Shown one piece after another: positions 17,172 to 25,728 of a stretch of DNA of 64,000 bases (position 1 is the first letter of the stretch; each line of letters starts with the position of its first letter). The position numbers and the translations under genes were made by a program. This DNA comes from Cellulomonas sp. APG4. Its GTDB lineage: Bacteria; Actinomycetota; Actinomycetes; Actinomycetales; Cellulomonadaceae. The stretch lies in assembly GCF_009996735.1 (NCBI RefSeq), contig NZ_JAACYI010000017.1, positions 27,988-91,987 of the forward strand, in the 5' to 3' direction. Under the pieces are notes generated by a model, which saw only the letters and a list, made by a program, of their open reading frames with translations, searched no databases and had not been told where the DNA came from.

Positions 17172-18176
17172 TCAGCCGCCGAGCGCCGCGTCCGACGAGA
17201 AGACGAGGCCCACGCTGATGGTGCCGTCCGTCAGCGCCGTCTTGGTCTGCGGGCCGCCGGCGTCGAGCGAGCTGAACGAGCCGGCGCGGAAGTCGTAGAC
17301 CTCCTCCAGACCGGCCTGGCACTTGGGTCGCTCCGGGCACTCGGGCGGGCCGCCGAGCACGGTCGCCTCGCCCGAGCACTTCTCGGCCAGCTCGGTGAGC
17401 GTCGAGACGCCGTAGGTGTCCGCGAACTCCTGGGTCACGGCGAAGGCGTTCTGGTCCTGCGCCGGCGAGGCCTCGCCGAAGACGAGGCCCACCTGCTCAC
17501 CCAGGTCCTCGAGCGCGGCGACGGTCTCCTCGAGGTCCGAGGACGAGACCGGCTCCGCCTCGGGTCCGTTGACCTTGCCGTTGAGGAAGTCGGCCATGGT
17601 CGCCGCGTACTCGGGGACCACCTGGATGTCACCAGCCTCGAGCGCGGGCTCGTAGAGCTCACGGTTGCCGATGGTCTGGACCGTCACGGTGTAGCCGGCG
17701 CCCTCGAGCGCGATGCGGTACAGCTCCGCGAGGGTCTGGTTCTCGGAGAAGTTGGCGGCGCCGATCACGATCGAACCGCCGTCACCGGCCTCGAGGCCCT
17801 CGGTCAGCCCGACCTCCTCCGCGTAGGTCTGCGCAGCGACGAGCGGGGTCTCCCGCTCGACGTCGACCGCACGGTTGAGCTCGATCAGCTGCTCGGTGTC
17901 GAGCGCCGCGGAGACGGCGTTGAGCGCCGCCATCAGCTCGGGGGTCGCGACCTCGGCGTTGACCGCCGGGATCACGTTGTCGGTGTTCTGGAGCATCTTG
18001 TCGTCCTCGAGGACGACGAGCTGCTCCCCGGCGACGGGCGCGCAGCCCTCGCTGCCCGACGTCGCCTCGGGTGCGGCCTTGGTGCCCGAGGACCCCTCCT
18101 GGCCGCAGGCCGCGAGCACGAGGCCCAGGCCCAGGACTGCTGCTGCCGTCACCGACGGCCGACGTGTGGTGCGCAC
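17172..18176 (-). CDS. OpuAC-type osmoprotectant-binding lipoprotein, apparently circularly permuted
   Basis: A 334-residue lipoprotein (LVLAAC, Cys24). Residues ~50-130, with LVVLEDDKMLQNTDN and VSAALDTEQLIELNRAVD, are the stretch that normally ends OpuAC/ProX proteins. The usual N-terminal block, IVIGAANFSENQTLAEL, begins only near residue 134. The protein ends at SVGLVFSSDAALGG, where the canonical order would continue into the LVVLEDD block. It should capture glycine betaine or similar solutes for the adjacent permeases. I recall similar order in some other actinobacterial homologues but cannot check it. Confidence 0.85.
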   Translation of the reverse strand: MRTTRRPSVTAAAVLGLGLVLAACGQEGSSGTKAAPEATSGSEGCAPVAGEQLVVLEDDKMLQNTDNVIPAVNAEVATPELMAALNAVSAALDTEQLIELNRAVDVERETPLVAAQTYAEEVGLTEGLEAGDGGSIVIGAANFSENQTLAELYRIALEGAGYTVTVQTIGNRELYEPALEAGDIQVVPEYAATMADFLNGKVNGPEAEPVSSSDLEETVAALEDLGEQVGLVFGEASPAQDQNAFAVTQEFADTYGVSTLTELAEKCSGEATVLGGPPECPERPKCQAGLEEVYDFRAGSFSSLDAGGPQTKTALTDGTISVGLVFSSDAALGG

Positions 18177-18373
18177 GGTTCTCGCCTTCTGTGTCCCGGC
18201 GCCGTGGTCCCGGCGCCGCGTGTCCGGCGGGCCGCTCGCCCACCGAGGATCACGCTACGAGCCACCTCCGACACCGGCGCGGCCAGCGGCCGGATCGTGA
18301 CCTATCCGACACCTCGGTGGGCGCGGCGTCGTCGTGACGGCGAGCCCCCGCGGGGACGGACAGGTCGTGCTGC

Positions 18374-19153
18374 TCAGGCGCGACCGGTCGCCGTCGGGCG
18401 CCGCAGCACCGCCGCCCAGCGCGACGGCTTGCGCAGCGGGCGGGGTGTCACCGCGCGCTCGACCACGGCGAGCACACCCTCGACCAGCAGCGCGAGCACC
18501 GCGACCAGCACGCCGCCCGCGAGGATCTGCCCGCCGCCCACGGCCATACCCAGCCCGAAGCCCGCGCTGATGATCTGCCCGAGCCCGCCGCCGTTGACGA
18601 ACGACGCGAGCGCGGCCGTCGCGACCACCTGCACCGCCGCCGTCCGGAAGCCCGCCGCGAGGTACGGCACCGCGAGCGGCAGCTCGACGCGCCAGAGCAC
18701 CTGGGCACCCGAGAGCCCCAGCCCGCGGGCGGCGTCGCGCGCCTCGGCATCAGCCTGGCGCACGCCGGTGTGCGCGGTCGCGAGCAGCGGCGGCACCGCG
18801 AACACCGCGAGCGCGACCACCACGGGCGCCTGCCCGAACCCGAGGAAGGTCAACGGCAGGATCGTGAGCATCGCGATGACCGGGATCGCGAGCGTCACGT
18901 TGGACAGGACCACCACGAGCCCACCGCCGCGACGCACGTGCCCGAGCCACAGCCCGAGCGGCCACGCCACCGCGCACCCCAGCAGCACCGCGAGCGCCGA
19001 GATGGTCAGGTGCTCGGTCAGCCGGTCGACCACCCCGCCCGGGTTGGTCCAGTTCAGCGGGTCGTTGAGCCACACGACCGCCTGCTCCACGGGCGACGGG
19101 CGCACCGCGGCACCCACCGCCGTCGGCCCCGCCACGACCAGCCCCGCGCTCAT
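18374..19153 (-). CDS. Osmoprotectant ABC transporter permease (OpuCB/D-like), second
   Basis: A 259-residue permease with the inner-membrane binding-protein-dependent motif EARDAARGLGLSGAQVLW (EAA loop) and about six hydrophobic segments. It pairs with the next permease, overlapping its stop by 4 bp. A 197-bp gap separates it from the binding-protein gene, which therefore may have its own promoter. Confidence 0.88.
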   Translation of the reverse strand: MSAGLVVAGPTAVGAAVRPSPVEQAVVWLNDPLNWTNPGGVVDRLTEHLTISALAVLLGCAVAWPLGLWLGHVRRGGGLVVVLSNVTLAIPVIAMLTILPLTFLGFGQAPVVVALAVFAVPPLLATAHTGVRQADAEARDAARGLGLSGAQVLWRVELPLAVPYLAAGFRTAAVQVVATAALASFVNGGGLGQIISAGFGLGMAVGGGQILAGGVLVAVLALLVEGVLAVVERAVTPRPLRKPSRWAAVLRRPTATGRA

Positions 19154-19836
19154 GCCGGCACCCCCCGCCGGGTCCACGGCGTCAGCGCGCGCCCGACCGC
19201 CACCCACGCGAGGTCGAGCACGAGCGCGAGGACCACGCACAGCACGGTCCCGGTGAGGATCTCCGCGCGGTAGAAGTTGTTGCGGAAGCCGCCGAGGATC
19301 AGCTGGCCCAGGCCGCCGTGCCCCACCAGCACCCCGACGGTGACCAGCGCGACGGTCGAGACGGTCGCGAGCCGCAGCCCCGTGAGGATGCCGGGCAGGG
19401 CCAGGGGCAGCTCGATGCGCAGCAGCCTGCCCCACCGGCTGTACCCCATCCCGGCCGCGGCGTCGCGCACGTCGTCGGGCACCTGGGCGAGCCCGGCCAC
19501 GGTGTTCCGCACGATCAGCAGCAGCGCGTAGAGCACGAGTCCGACGACGACGGTGCGGGTCCCCGTCCCGAGGTAGGGCGCCACGAACGCGAACAGCGCG
19601 AGCGACGGGATCGTGTAGAGCACGCCGGTCAGTGCCAGAATCGGGCCCGTCAGCGACCGGAACCAGAAGGCCAGGACGGCCAGCGGCACGGCGACGAGCG
19701 CGGCGACCAGCACGGCCTGGCCGGTCAGCTCGGCGTGCTCGCGCAGCGCCGACAGCACCGTGGTGGAGTTGTCCTGCACGTAGCCGAGGTCGACCCAGGG
19801 ATTGCCGGGGTCGGCGGCCAGGAGCAGGGAGCGCAT
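19150..19836 (-). CDS. Osmoprotectant ABC transporter permease (OpuCB/D-like), first
   Basis: A 228-residue permease with DVRDAAAGMGYSRWGRLL as EAA loop and six predicted membrane segments. Its ATG is only 2 bp from the ATG of the divergent ATPase gene, and no clear ribosome-binding site precedes it, so a leaderless message or a downstream start is possible. Confidence 0.88.
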   Translation of the reverse strand: MRSLLLAADPGNPWVDLGYVQDNSTTVLSALREHAELTGQAVLVAALVAVPLAVLAFWFRSLTGPILALTGVLYTIPSLALFAFVAPYLGTGTRTVVVGLVLYALLLIVRNTVAGLAQVPDDVRDAAAGMGYSRWGRLLRIELPLALPGILTGLRLATVSTVALVTVGVLVGHGGLGQLILGGFRNNFYRAEILTGTVLCVVLALVLDLAWVAVGRALTPWTRRGVPA

Positions 19837-19838
19837 GC

Positions 19839-20819
19839 ATGGACGCTACAGCGGCGGCACCGATCACTCTCGAGGGAGTGCGCAAGGAGTACCCGGACGG
19901 GACGGTCGCGGTCACGGGCCTCGACCTGCACGTGCCTGCGGGTGAGGTCGTGGTGCTCATCGGGCCGTCGGGCTGCGGCAAGTCGACCGTGCTGCGGATG
20001 ATGAACCGGCTGATCGAGCCCACCGCCGGGCGCGTGCTGCTGGGCGACGAGGACGTCACGTCCGTGGATCCGGTGACCCTGCGGCGTCGGATCGGCTACG
20101 TGATCCAGAACGTGGGGCTGTTCCCGCACCAGGACGTGCTGACCAACGTCGGCACGGTGCCGCGGTTGCTCGGCTGGTCGAAGGCCGACGTGCGTGAGCG
20201 CGCGGCCGAGGTGCTCGAGCTCGTCGGCCTGGACCCGGCCACCTACGGGCGTCGGTACCCGAGCGAGCTCTCAGGCGGTCAGCGCCAGCGGATCGGCGTG
20301 GCGCGGGCCCTCGCGGCCCGGCCCGTGGTGCTGCTCATGGACGAGCCGTTCTCGGCCGTCGACCCGATCGCGCGCGGCAACCTCCAGGAGGAGTTCCTCC
20401 GCCTGCAGGACGGCGTGCGCACCACGATCGTGCTGGTCACGCACGATCTCGACGAGGCCGTGCGACTCGGCGACCGCATCGCGGTGCTCTCCCAGGGCGG
20501 TGTGCTCGAGCAGCTCGCGACCCCGCGCGAGCTGCTGGGCGAGCCGGCCTCGCCGTTCGTGCGCGAGTTCGTGGGCCGCGACCGGGCCATCCGGCGCATG
20601 TCCGTGACTCCCGTGACCGAGGACCTGCTCGACCCGGTCGCGCCCGTGCCCGACGGCGTCCCGGCGGTCGCGCTGGGCACGTCCCTGTACGAGGCCCTCG
20701 CGGTGCTGCTGCGCACCAACGCCGACGTCGCACGCGTGACGGACGGCGACGCCGTCGTCGGCCTCGTCACCCGGCACCGCATCCTGAGCATCGACTACCC
20801 ACCCGACCCCACCCCCTGA
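19839..20819 (+). CDS. Osmoprotectant ABC transporter ATP-binding protein (OpuCA-like)
   Basis: A 326-residue ATPase with Walker A GPSGCGKS, ELSGGQRQRIGVARAL, Walker B VVLLMDEPFSAVDP and an H-loop THDLDEAV. A C-terminal CBS-like tail (GDAVVGLVTRHRIL) is seen in OpuCA/ProV proteins as an ionic-strength sensor. It is divergent from the permeases rather than in one operon, unusual for this system. The ATG at 19839 follows GGGAG; GTG at the VRKEYPDG segment is a less likely alternative. Confidence 0.9.
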   Translation: MDATAAAPITLEGVRKEYPDGTVAVTGLDLHVPAGEVVVLIGPSGCGKSTVLRMMNRLIEPTAGRVLLGDEDVTSVDPVTLRRRIGYVIQNVGLFPHQDVLTNVGTVPRLLGWSKADVRERAAEVLELVGLDPATYGRRYPSELSGGQRQRIGVARALAARPVVLLMDEPFSAVDPIARGNLQEEFLRLQDGVRTTIVLVTHDLDEAVRLGDRIAVLSQGGVLEQLATPRELLGEPASPFVREFVGRDRAIRRMSVTPVTEDLLDPVAPVPDGVPAVALGTSLYEALAVLLRTNADVARVTDGDAVVGLVTRHRILSIDYPPDPTP

Positions 20820-20882
20820 CCGGTCCGGGTGCGGGCCCACGGCGGCCGTGGTTGCGTGGCCGTCGACCCCGAGGAGGCCACC

Positions 20883-21596
20883 GTGACCGAACGCCCGTAC
20901 GACTACTCCGACCTGAGTGCCCTGTTCGTCAGCTGCACGCTCACCCCGTCGCCCGCGCCGTCGAACACCGAGGCGCTCATGGCGGACAGCATCGAGATCA
21001 TGCGACGCCAGGGCGTCGCGACGGAGCTGGTGCGCGCGGTGGACCTCGACATCGCGCCCGGCGTCCAGCCGGACATGTCCGACCAGTTCCCCGGTGACGA
21101 GTGGCCGCAGCTCATGGCCAAGGTGCGCGCGGCCGACATCGTGGTGCTCGGCTCACCCATCTGGCTCGGTGAGAAGTCGAGCGTGTGCACGCGCGTCGTC
21201 GAGCGGCTCTACGCCCACTCGAGCGAGACGAACGACCGTGGCCAGTACCTGTACTACGGCAAGGTCGCGGGCGTGGTCGTCACCGGCAACGAGGACGGGT
21301 ACAAGCACGTGGGCATGAACCTGACCTACTCGATGCAGCACCTGGGCTTCACCGTCCCACCGCAGTCCGACACCGCCTGGGTGGGCGAGATCGGCCCGGG
21401 CCCGTCCTACGCCGACGACGGCTCGGGCGGCCCCGAGAGCTCGTTCACCCAGCAGACGCTCACGTTCATGACCTGGAACCTCATGCACATGGCCGCGCTG
21501 CTCAAGCGGTCCGACGGGATCCCTGCGCACGGCACGTCGACGACAGCGTGGCAGGACGGCGCGCGCTTCGACCACCCCCGCGGCGACGCCCTCTGA
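20883..21596 (+). CDS. NADPH-dependent FMN reductase / flavodoxin-like protein
   Basis: A 237-residue protein from GTG with GAGGAGG upstream. The N-terminus ALFVSCTLTPSPAPSNTEAL is the FMN-phosphate loop of the FMN_red/flavodoxin-2 family. ADIVVLGSPIWLGEKSS and YYGKVAGVVVTGNEDGYKH are the next two conserved flavin-contact blocks. It probably reduces quinones or flavin substrates in the cytoplasm. It is a single gene with no obvious partner. Confidence 0.85.
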   Translation: MTERPYDYSDLSALFVSCTLTPSPAPSNTEALMADSIEIMRRQGVATELVRAVDLDIAPGVQPDMSDQFPGDEWPQLMAKVRAADIVVLGSPIWLGEKSSVCTRVVERLYAHSSETNDRGQYLYYGKVAGVVVTGNEDGYKHVGMNLTYSMQHLGFTVPPQSDTAWVGEIGPGPSYADDGSGGPESSFTQQTLTFMTWNLMHMAALLKRSDGIPAHGTSTTAWQDGARFDHPRGDAL

Positions 21597-21742
21597 CCCC
21601 AGGACGACGTCGGGCACGGCCAGACGCGGGCTCCGCCCGGACGCGGTCGGCCTCGCCCGGATGCGGGTGGCTCCGCCCGGCGACACGCGACCCGCGCCAG
21701 GTTCGAGCTCCTACGCAGATGTTGCCGTTCAGTACGCCCCAT

Positions 21743-21776
21743 CCCGCGCAGAGGTTCGCCTTCGAACCTTTGGGCG
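21743..21776 (+). repeat. 34-bp hairpin repeat, copy 1
   Basis: An exact 34-bp match, in inverted orientation, to 32474-32507. Its core AGGTTCG-CCTT-CGAACCT is a perfect 7-bp stem with a 4-nt loop. It lies 39 bp before the methyltransferase ATG, in the same orientation relative to the gene as copy 2 is to mmsA. Confidence 0.9.
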
Positions 21777-21803
21777 GGCGTGGGGCGGCTCTCGGGAGGG
21801 GGT

Positions 21804-21809
21804 TACGGT
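21804..21809 (+). promoter_or_regulatory. Candidate leaderless -10 element
   Basis: TACGGT ends 6 nt before the ATG at 21816, so transcription would begin at the start codon. The spacer CGGGGG is identical to that of the antiporter promoter at 28690. Confidence 0.5.
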
Positions 21810-21815
21810 CGGGGG

Positions 21816-22439
21816 ATGGCGATCTCGCGGTGGCAGCAGAAGGTCGAGGCGAACCCCGAGCACTCGCACTGGTACGTCGAGCGGTTCCGGCGCATGGCGG
21901 CCGACGGCGCCGACCTCGCCGGTGAGGCCCGCACCGTCGACGCGATGGTGCCCCGCGGGGCGCGCATCCTCGACGCGGGGTGCGGGCCCGGTCGTGTCGG
22001 CGGCGAGCTCGCGGCCCGCGGGCACCACGTGGTGGGCGTCGACGTCGACCCGGTGCTGATCGAGGCCGCGCAGGCGGACCACCCCGGGCCCACCTGGCTC
22101 GTGGGCGACCTCGCCGAGCTCGACCTCCCCGCGCGCGGCATCGACGAGCCGTTCGACCTGATCGTGTGCGCGGGCAACGTGATGACGTTCCTCGCCGCCG
22201 GCACCGAGGTCGAGGTGCTGCGCCGGTTCGCCGCGCACCTGCGGCCCGACGGGCGTGCCGTGGTGGGCTTCGGCGCGGGGCGCGGCTACGCGTTCGGCGA
22301 CTTCTTCGCCGACGTCGAGCGCGCCGGGCTGCGCCTGGACCAGGTGTTCTCGACGTGGGACCTGCGGTCGTTCGACCGCGAGTCCGAGTTCGTGGTCGCG
22401 GTGCTCAGCCGTGCGACGGGCGGGCGCGGCGGGCGCTGA
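21816..22439 (+). CDS. Class I SAM-dependent methyltransferase
   Basis: A 207-residue protein with motif I ILDAGCGPGRVGGELAARG, post-I VVGVDVDPVLIEAA and motif II FDLIVCAGNVMTFL, all typical of small Rossmann methyltransferases. The substrate is unknown. The start at 21816 fits a leaderless promoter. The last 35 bp overlap the convergent DUF2809 gene. Confidence 0.85.
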   Translation: MAISRWQQKVEANPEHSHWYVERFRRMAADGADLAGEARTVDAMVPRGARILDAGCGPGRVGGELAARGHHVVGVDVDPVLIEAAQADHPGPTWLVGDLAELDLPARGIDEPFDLIVCAGNVMTFLAAGTEVEVLRRFAAHLRPDGRAVVGFGAGRGYAFGDFFADVERAGLRLDQVFSTWDLRSFDRESEFVVAVLSRATGGRGGR

Positions 22440-22890
22440 CGCGTGCCGCGAGCGCGTCGAGCGCTCCGACGACGCCAGCGCCCACGGCGTACGCGGCGAG
22501 GTCACGCGGGTCGAAGCTCGTGCCGAGCAGCAGCCGCACGGGCGGCCACGCCTCCGCGAGCGCGGCCGGCACGGGCGTGAGCTGGGCGAGCTCGACGGCC
22601 GCCGCGACTGCGCATGCGAGCGTCGCCAGCACCCACCCGCGCGCGCCGGGGCGCAGCAGCACGAGCCCCACGAAGACCGCCGCGGTGTAGAGCACGCTCC
22701 CGAGCGCATCTGCCCACCAGCCGTCGCCGAGCAGCGCCGTCACCAGCCCCGTCGCCACCACCAGGGCGAGCACGCCCGCCCAGCGCACGCGCGACCGCCG
22801 TCGGGCACCACCGCCCGCTCCGGCCACCACGGCACCCCCGCCGCCCGGCCACGCCGTCGGGCGCGATCCGTCCCCCGCCCGCACACGCAC
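22405..22890 (-). CDS. DUF2809 family membrane protein
   Basis: A 161-residue protein with a charged N-terminus and about four hydrophobic segments. GSVLYTAAVFVGLVLLRP, VELAQLTPVP and LLLGTSFDPRDLAAY match the DUF2809 pattern. Its function is unknown. It is convergent with the methyltransferase and overlaps it. The true start may lie further in, as the first ~35 residues are low-complexity. Confidence 0.75.
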   Translation of the reverse strand: MRVRAGDGSRPTAWPGGGGAVVAGAGGGARRRSRVRWAGVLALVVATGLVTALLGDGWWADALGSVLYTAAVFVGLVLLRPGARGWVLATLACAVAAAVELAQLTPVPAALAEAWPPVRLLLGTSFDPRDLAAYAVGAGVVGALDALAARVSARRARPSHG

Positions 22891-22915
22891 CCCTGCACGG
22901 TAGGCGACGTGGTCC

Positions 22916-22921
22916 TAGGCT
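22916..22921 (+). promoter_or_regulatory. Candidate leaderless -10 element
   Basis: TAGGCT ends exactly 6 nt before the ATG at 22928, the geometry of actinobacterial leaderless promoters. Confidence 0.6.
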
Positions 22922-22927
22922 CGGACC

Positions 22928-23548
22928 ATGGCGCGCTACCTGGACGTGCACCCGCAGGACCCACAGCCGCGCACGATCGCGCAGGTCGCGGCGATGCTGC
23001 GCGACGACGCGCTCATCGCCTACCCCACCGACTCGTGCTACGCCCTGGGCGCACGCCTCGACAGCCACACCGCCGTCGAGCGCATCCGCCGCATCCGGCA
23101 CCTGGACCACCGGCACCACTTCACGCTCGTCTGCGCGGACTTCGCGCAGCTCGGCCAGTTCGTCCACCTCGACAACGCGGCGTTCCGCGCGATCAAGGCC
23201 GCGACCCCGGGCCCGTACACGTTCATCCTGCCGGCCACCAAGGAGGTGCCGCGGCGGCTCGCGCACGAGAAGAAGAAGACCGTGGGCGTGCGCCTGCCCG
23301 ACCACCGCGTCGCGCAGGCGCTGGTGCGCGAGCTGGGCGAGCCCTTGCTCTCGAGCACGCTCCTGCTGCCGGACCACGACGAGCCCATGACCGAGGGCTG
23401 GCTCATCAAGGAGGAGCTCGACCACGTGGTCGACGTCGTGATCGACGCCGGTGACTGCGGCACCGAGCCCACCACGGTGGTCGACTGGTCCGAGGGCTAC
23501 CCCGAGGTGGTCCGCGTGGGCGCGGGCGACCCGTCCCGCTTCGAGTAG
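22928..23548 (+). CDS. L-threonylcarbamoyladenylate synthase-like protein (Sua5/YrdC/YciO)
   Basis: A 206-residue YrdC-fold protein. LIAYPTDSCYALG, the charged RIRHLDHRHHFTLV region and PGPYTFILPATKEVPRRL are the family's nucleotide and threonine-site blocks. True enzymes make threonylcarbamoyl-AMP for t6A in tRNA. The length and HRHHFTLVC pattern are closest to the YciO-like branch, whose activity is less certain. No ribosome-binding site precedes the ATG, in line with leaderless translation. Confidence 0.87.
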   Translation: MARYLDVHPQDPQPRTIAQVAAMLRDDALIAYPTDSCYALGARLDSHTAVERIRRIRHLDHRHHFTLVCADFAQLGQFVHLDNAAFRAIKAATPGPYTFILPATKEVPRRLAHEKKKTVGVRLPDHRVAQALVRELGEPLLSSTLLLPDHDEPMTEGWLIKEELDHVVDVVIDAGDCGTEPTTVVDWSEGYPEVVRVGAGDPSRFE

Positions 23549-23557
23549 CGCCCGGAC

Positions 23558-23944
23558 CTACTGCGGCCGGGGCCCGACGACGGCGCGCACCTCGACCGGC
23601 TGCTGGAGGGCCTCACCCCGCGGACCGGGAGCGGCCGACACGCGCCCGGCGATCTCGAGCGCGCGGTCCTCGCTCGCGACCTCGACCAACCAGTACCCGG
23701 CGAGCGCGGGCTCGGTCAGCGCACCGTCACGCAGCACCGGCGGATTCGCGCCGTCGCCCGTGACCACGAGCGCGCCGTCGGGCCCCGCGACCGCCTGGGT
23801 CTCGACGAGCTCGCCGCGACCCCGCAGCTCGGCCGCGAGGTCCTCCTGGTACGCGGCGTGCGCGCGCACGTCGTCGGCCTCCCACTCGTCGGCCGGCGGC
23901 ACGCCGTGGATCCGTCCGTAGGTCAGCACCAGCAGGTAGCGCAT
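23558..23944 (-). CDS. YciI family protein
   Basis: A 128-residue protein with [10 protein letters not shown] at the start and [18 protein letters not shown], the ferredoxin-like YciI/DGPF pattern often found beside sigma factors. GGGGAGACG precedes the ATG at 23944. It follows a TPR gene by 10 bp on the same strand, so the two are probably co-transcribed. Function is unknown. Confidence 0.85.
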   Translation of the reverse strand: MRYLLVLTYGRIHGVPPADEWEADDVRAHAAYQEDLAAELRGRGELVETQAVAGPDGALVVTGDGANPPVLRDGALTEPALAGYWLVEVASEDRALEIAGRVSAAPGPRGEALQQPVEVRAVVGPRPQ

Positions 23945-23954
23945 CGTCTCCCCC

Positions 23955-24815
23955 TCAGCCGCCGTCGTCGACTCGCCCGCCCGGCACGCGCTCGTGCGCG
24001 TCCGGCACATCCTCATCCTCGCCCTCGACCGTCACGCGCGCGCCCGGACTCTCGCCGAGGGCCTTGATCTCCTCGCGCACGAAGGGGTCGTCGGGCCGCT
24101 CGACCAGCAGGCGTCGCTGCATCGCGAGGGCCTCCGACGTGCGGCCCAACGAGCGCAGGCACCGCCCGATCGCCCAGCGCGCCACCTGCTCGGTCTCGAC
24201 CGCGTCCGCGTCCGGCACACCCGGCACGGCCGACGGCGCGTGCAGCCGGTCCAGCGCGGCGCGGTGCGCGTCCTCGAAGTGCGCGAACGCCTCGGCGAGG
24301 CGGCCCTCGTCGTGCAGTCCCCAGCCCAGGTTGGTGTGCAGCGCGACCGCCCAGCGCCGCACCTCGGGGTCCGCCGACGCGCGCACGTGGTTCAGCGCGC
24401 GCACCGTCCAGCTCTCCGCGCCCGCGGGGTGGATGAGCGCGAGCATGTGCAGCGCGTCGACCGCGAGCACGGTCAGTCCGGCGCCCTCGGCCGCGCGCAC
24501 GGCCTCGCGCAGCACGGGCATCGCGAGCCGTGGCGTGCCCGCCGAGCGGTGCAGGCGCCCGCGCTCGAGCAGCACCCGGACGCGTGCGACGTCGTCGGGC
24601 CCGGTGCTCGAGACCACCTGGTCGAGCACGGCGTGCGCCTCGGCGAAACGACCCAGCAGACCCAGGGCGCGCGCGTGCTGGGTCGCGAGCTCGGCGCGTT
24701 GGCGCGGCGGCCGGGCGTCGTCGGCCGCCGCCTGCGCGAACCTCGCAGCGGTGCCCTCGGGGTCGTGGACGTCCCACATCGCGCGCACGTCCTGCGCCGT
24801 CAGGGGCGGTTCCAC
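23955..24815 (-). CDS. Tetratricopeptide-repeat protein
   Basis: A 286-residue, mostly helical protein from GTG. Repeating helix pairs such as [38 protein letters not shown] and [21 protein letters not shown] fit TPRs. The C-terminus is acidic and disordered. There is no signal peptide. It probably mediates protein contacts, but no partner is evident except the downstream YciI protein. A CACCAT hexamer 6 nt before the GTG may give a leaderless transcript. Confidence 0.75.
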   Translation of the reverse strand: MEPPLTAQDVRAMWDVHDPEGTAARFAQAAADDARPPRQRAELATQHARALGLLGRFAEAHAVLDQVVSSTGPDDVARVRVLLERGRLHRSAGTPRLAMPVLREAVRAAEGAGLTVLAVDALHMLALIHPAGAESWTVRALNHVRASADPEVRRWAVALHTNLGWGLHDEGRLAEAFAHFEDAHRAALDRLHAPSAVPGVPDADAVETEQVARWAIGRCLRSLGRTSEALAMQRRLLVERPDDPFVREEIKALGESPGARVTVEGEDEDVPDAHERVPGGRVDDGG

Positions 24816-24929
24816 GCCCCGATGGTGGCACCTCGACCCGCGCGGCGGAACCGTGCGGGCGTCCGAGATGTCACGAACCGCCTGCTGCACGCCCGGAATG
24901 CGCGTGCCGCGCCCGGGGTTGGCGATGGC

Positions 24930-25367
24930 ATGCCTCTGACCGGTGAGTACGCACCCAGCCCGTCCGACCAGGCCCGCAGCCAGGCCGAGCTCTACGAGAG
25001 CTCGGGCGGCACCGAGGGCACCACGATGCGCGGCGTGCCCGTGATCATCCTGACGACGCTCGGTGCGCGCAGCGGCAAGCTCCGCAAGACCCCGCTCATG
25101 CGGGTCGAGCACGACGGCGAGTACGCGGTGGTCGCGTCGATGGGCGGCGCCCCGACCCACCCGGTCTGGTACCACAACGTCGTCGCGAACCCGCTGGTCG
25201 AGCTCCAGGACGGTCCGGTGCGGCGCGACTACACGGCGCGCGAGGTCACCGGGGACGAGCGCGCCGTCTGGTGGGAGCGCGCGGTCGCGGTCTGGCCCGA
25301 CTACGCCGCGTACGCCGAGCGCACCGACCGGCTGATCCCGGTCTTCGTGCTCACGCCGGTCGACTGA
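24930..25367 (+). CDS. F420-dependent deazaflavin nitroreductase family protein
   Basis: A 145-residue split-barrel protein. [19 protein letters not shown] and [17 protein letters not shown] are the F420-phosphate and active-site blocks of the Ddn-like nitroreductase family. It uses reduced F420 to reduce quinones or nitro compounds. Together with the LLM enzyme at 596-1576 it implies F420 synthesis in the host. Confidence 0.88.
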   Translation: MPLTGEYAPSPSDQARSQAELYESSGGTEGTTMRGVPVIILTTLGARSGKLRKTPLMRVEHDGEYAVVASMGGAPTHPVWYHNVVANPLVELQDGPVRRDYTAREVTGDERAVWWERAVAVWPDYAAYAERTDRLIPVFVLTPVD

Positions 25368-25422
25368 CCGACGACGACGGCGTGCCGGGCGGCCGACGCG
25401 GGCACGCGGGGACGGGGAGAGG

Positions 25423-25623
25423 TCAGTCCCAGAACGGGTGGACGAGCTCTTCGTCGAGGATGACGTCGGGGGTGAGCGTGTCGTTCACGGGGGTGCCTTC
25501 GGGTTCGTTCCAGCAGGTCACCTCTACCATCGGCGCCCGGCCGGCCGGGATTCCGGGACCCTCGACCCACGTCCCGAGCCCGTTCGCGAAGAGTGGCCCT
25601 AGGTCCCACCGGCACCGTCCCAT
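25423..25623 (-). CDS. Small hypothetical protein
   Basis: A 66-residue open frame with a balanced, non-repetitive composition (start MGRCRWDLGPLFANG, end DEELVHPFWD). I do not recognise a family. It lies between convergent and divergent neighbours in a stretch with no other gene. Support is only the intact frame and natural-looking composition. Confidence 0.45.
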   Translation of the reverse strand: MGRCRWDLGPLFANGLGTWVEGPGIPAGRAPMVEVTCWNEPEGTPVNDTLTPDVILDEELVHPFWD

Positions 25624-25728
25624 CGAGTCGTAACGTCCGGGTAAAGCCGGGCAGCAGGAGACCCCTCGGGCGCGGCAGCAGAGCAGCGTCGCTCGCAGTC
25701 CTCACCGCCTGCCACCGAGGAGTCCGGC

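Noticed and set aside
21743..21776. tRNA fragment or attachment site suggested by GGTTCG...CGAACC
   Set aside because: The repeat does not fit a tRNA T-arm (no TTCRANNC loop) and no integrase is near either copy.
21743..21776. LexA (SOS) box
   Set aside because: The actinobacterial box is GAAC-N4-GTTC; here the order is GTTC...GAAC, the wrong polarity.
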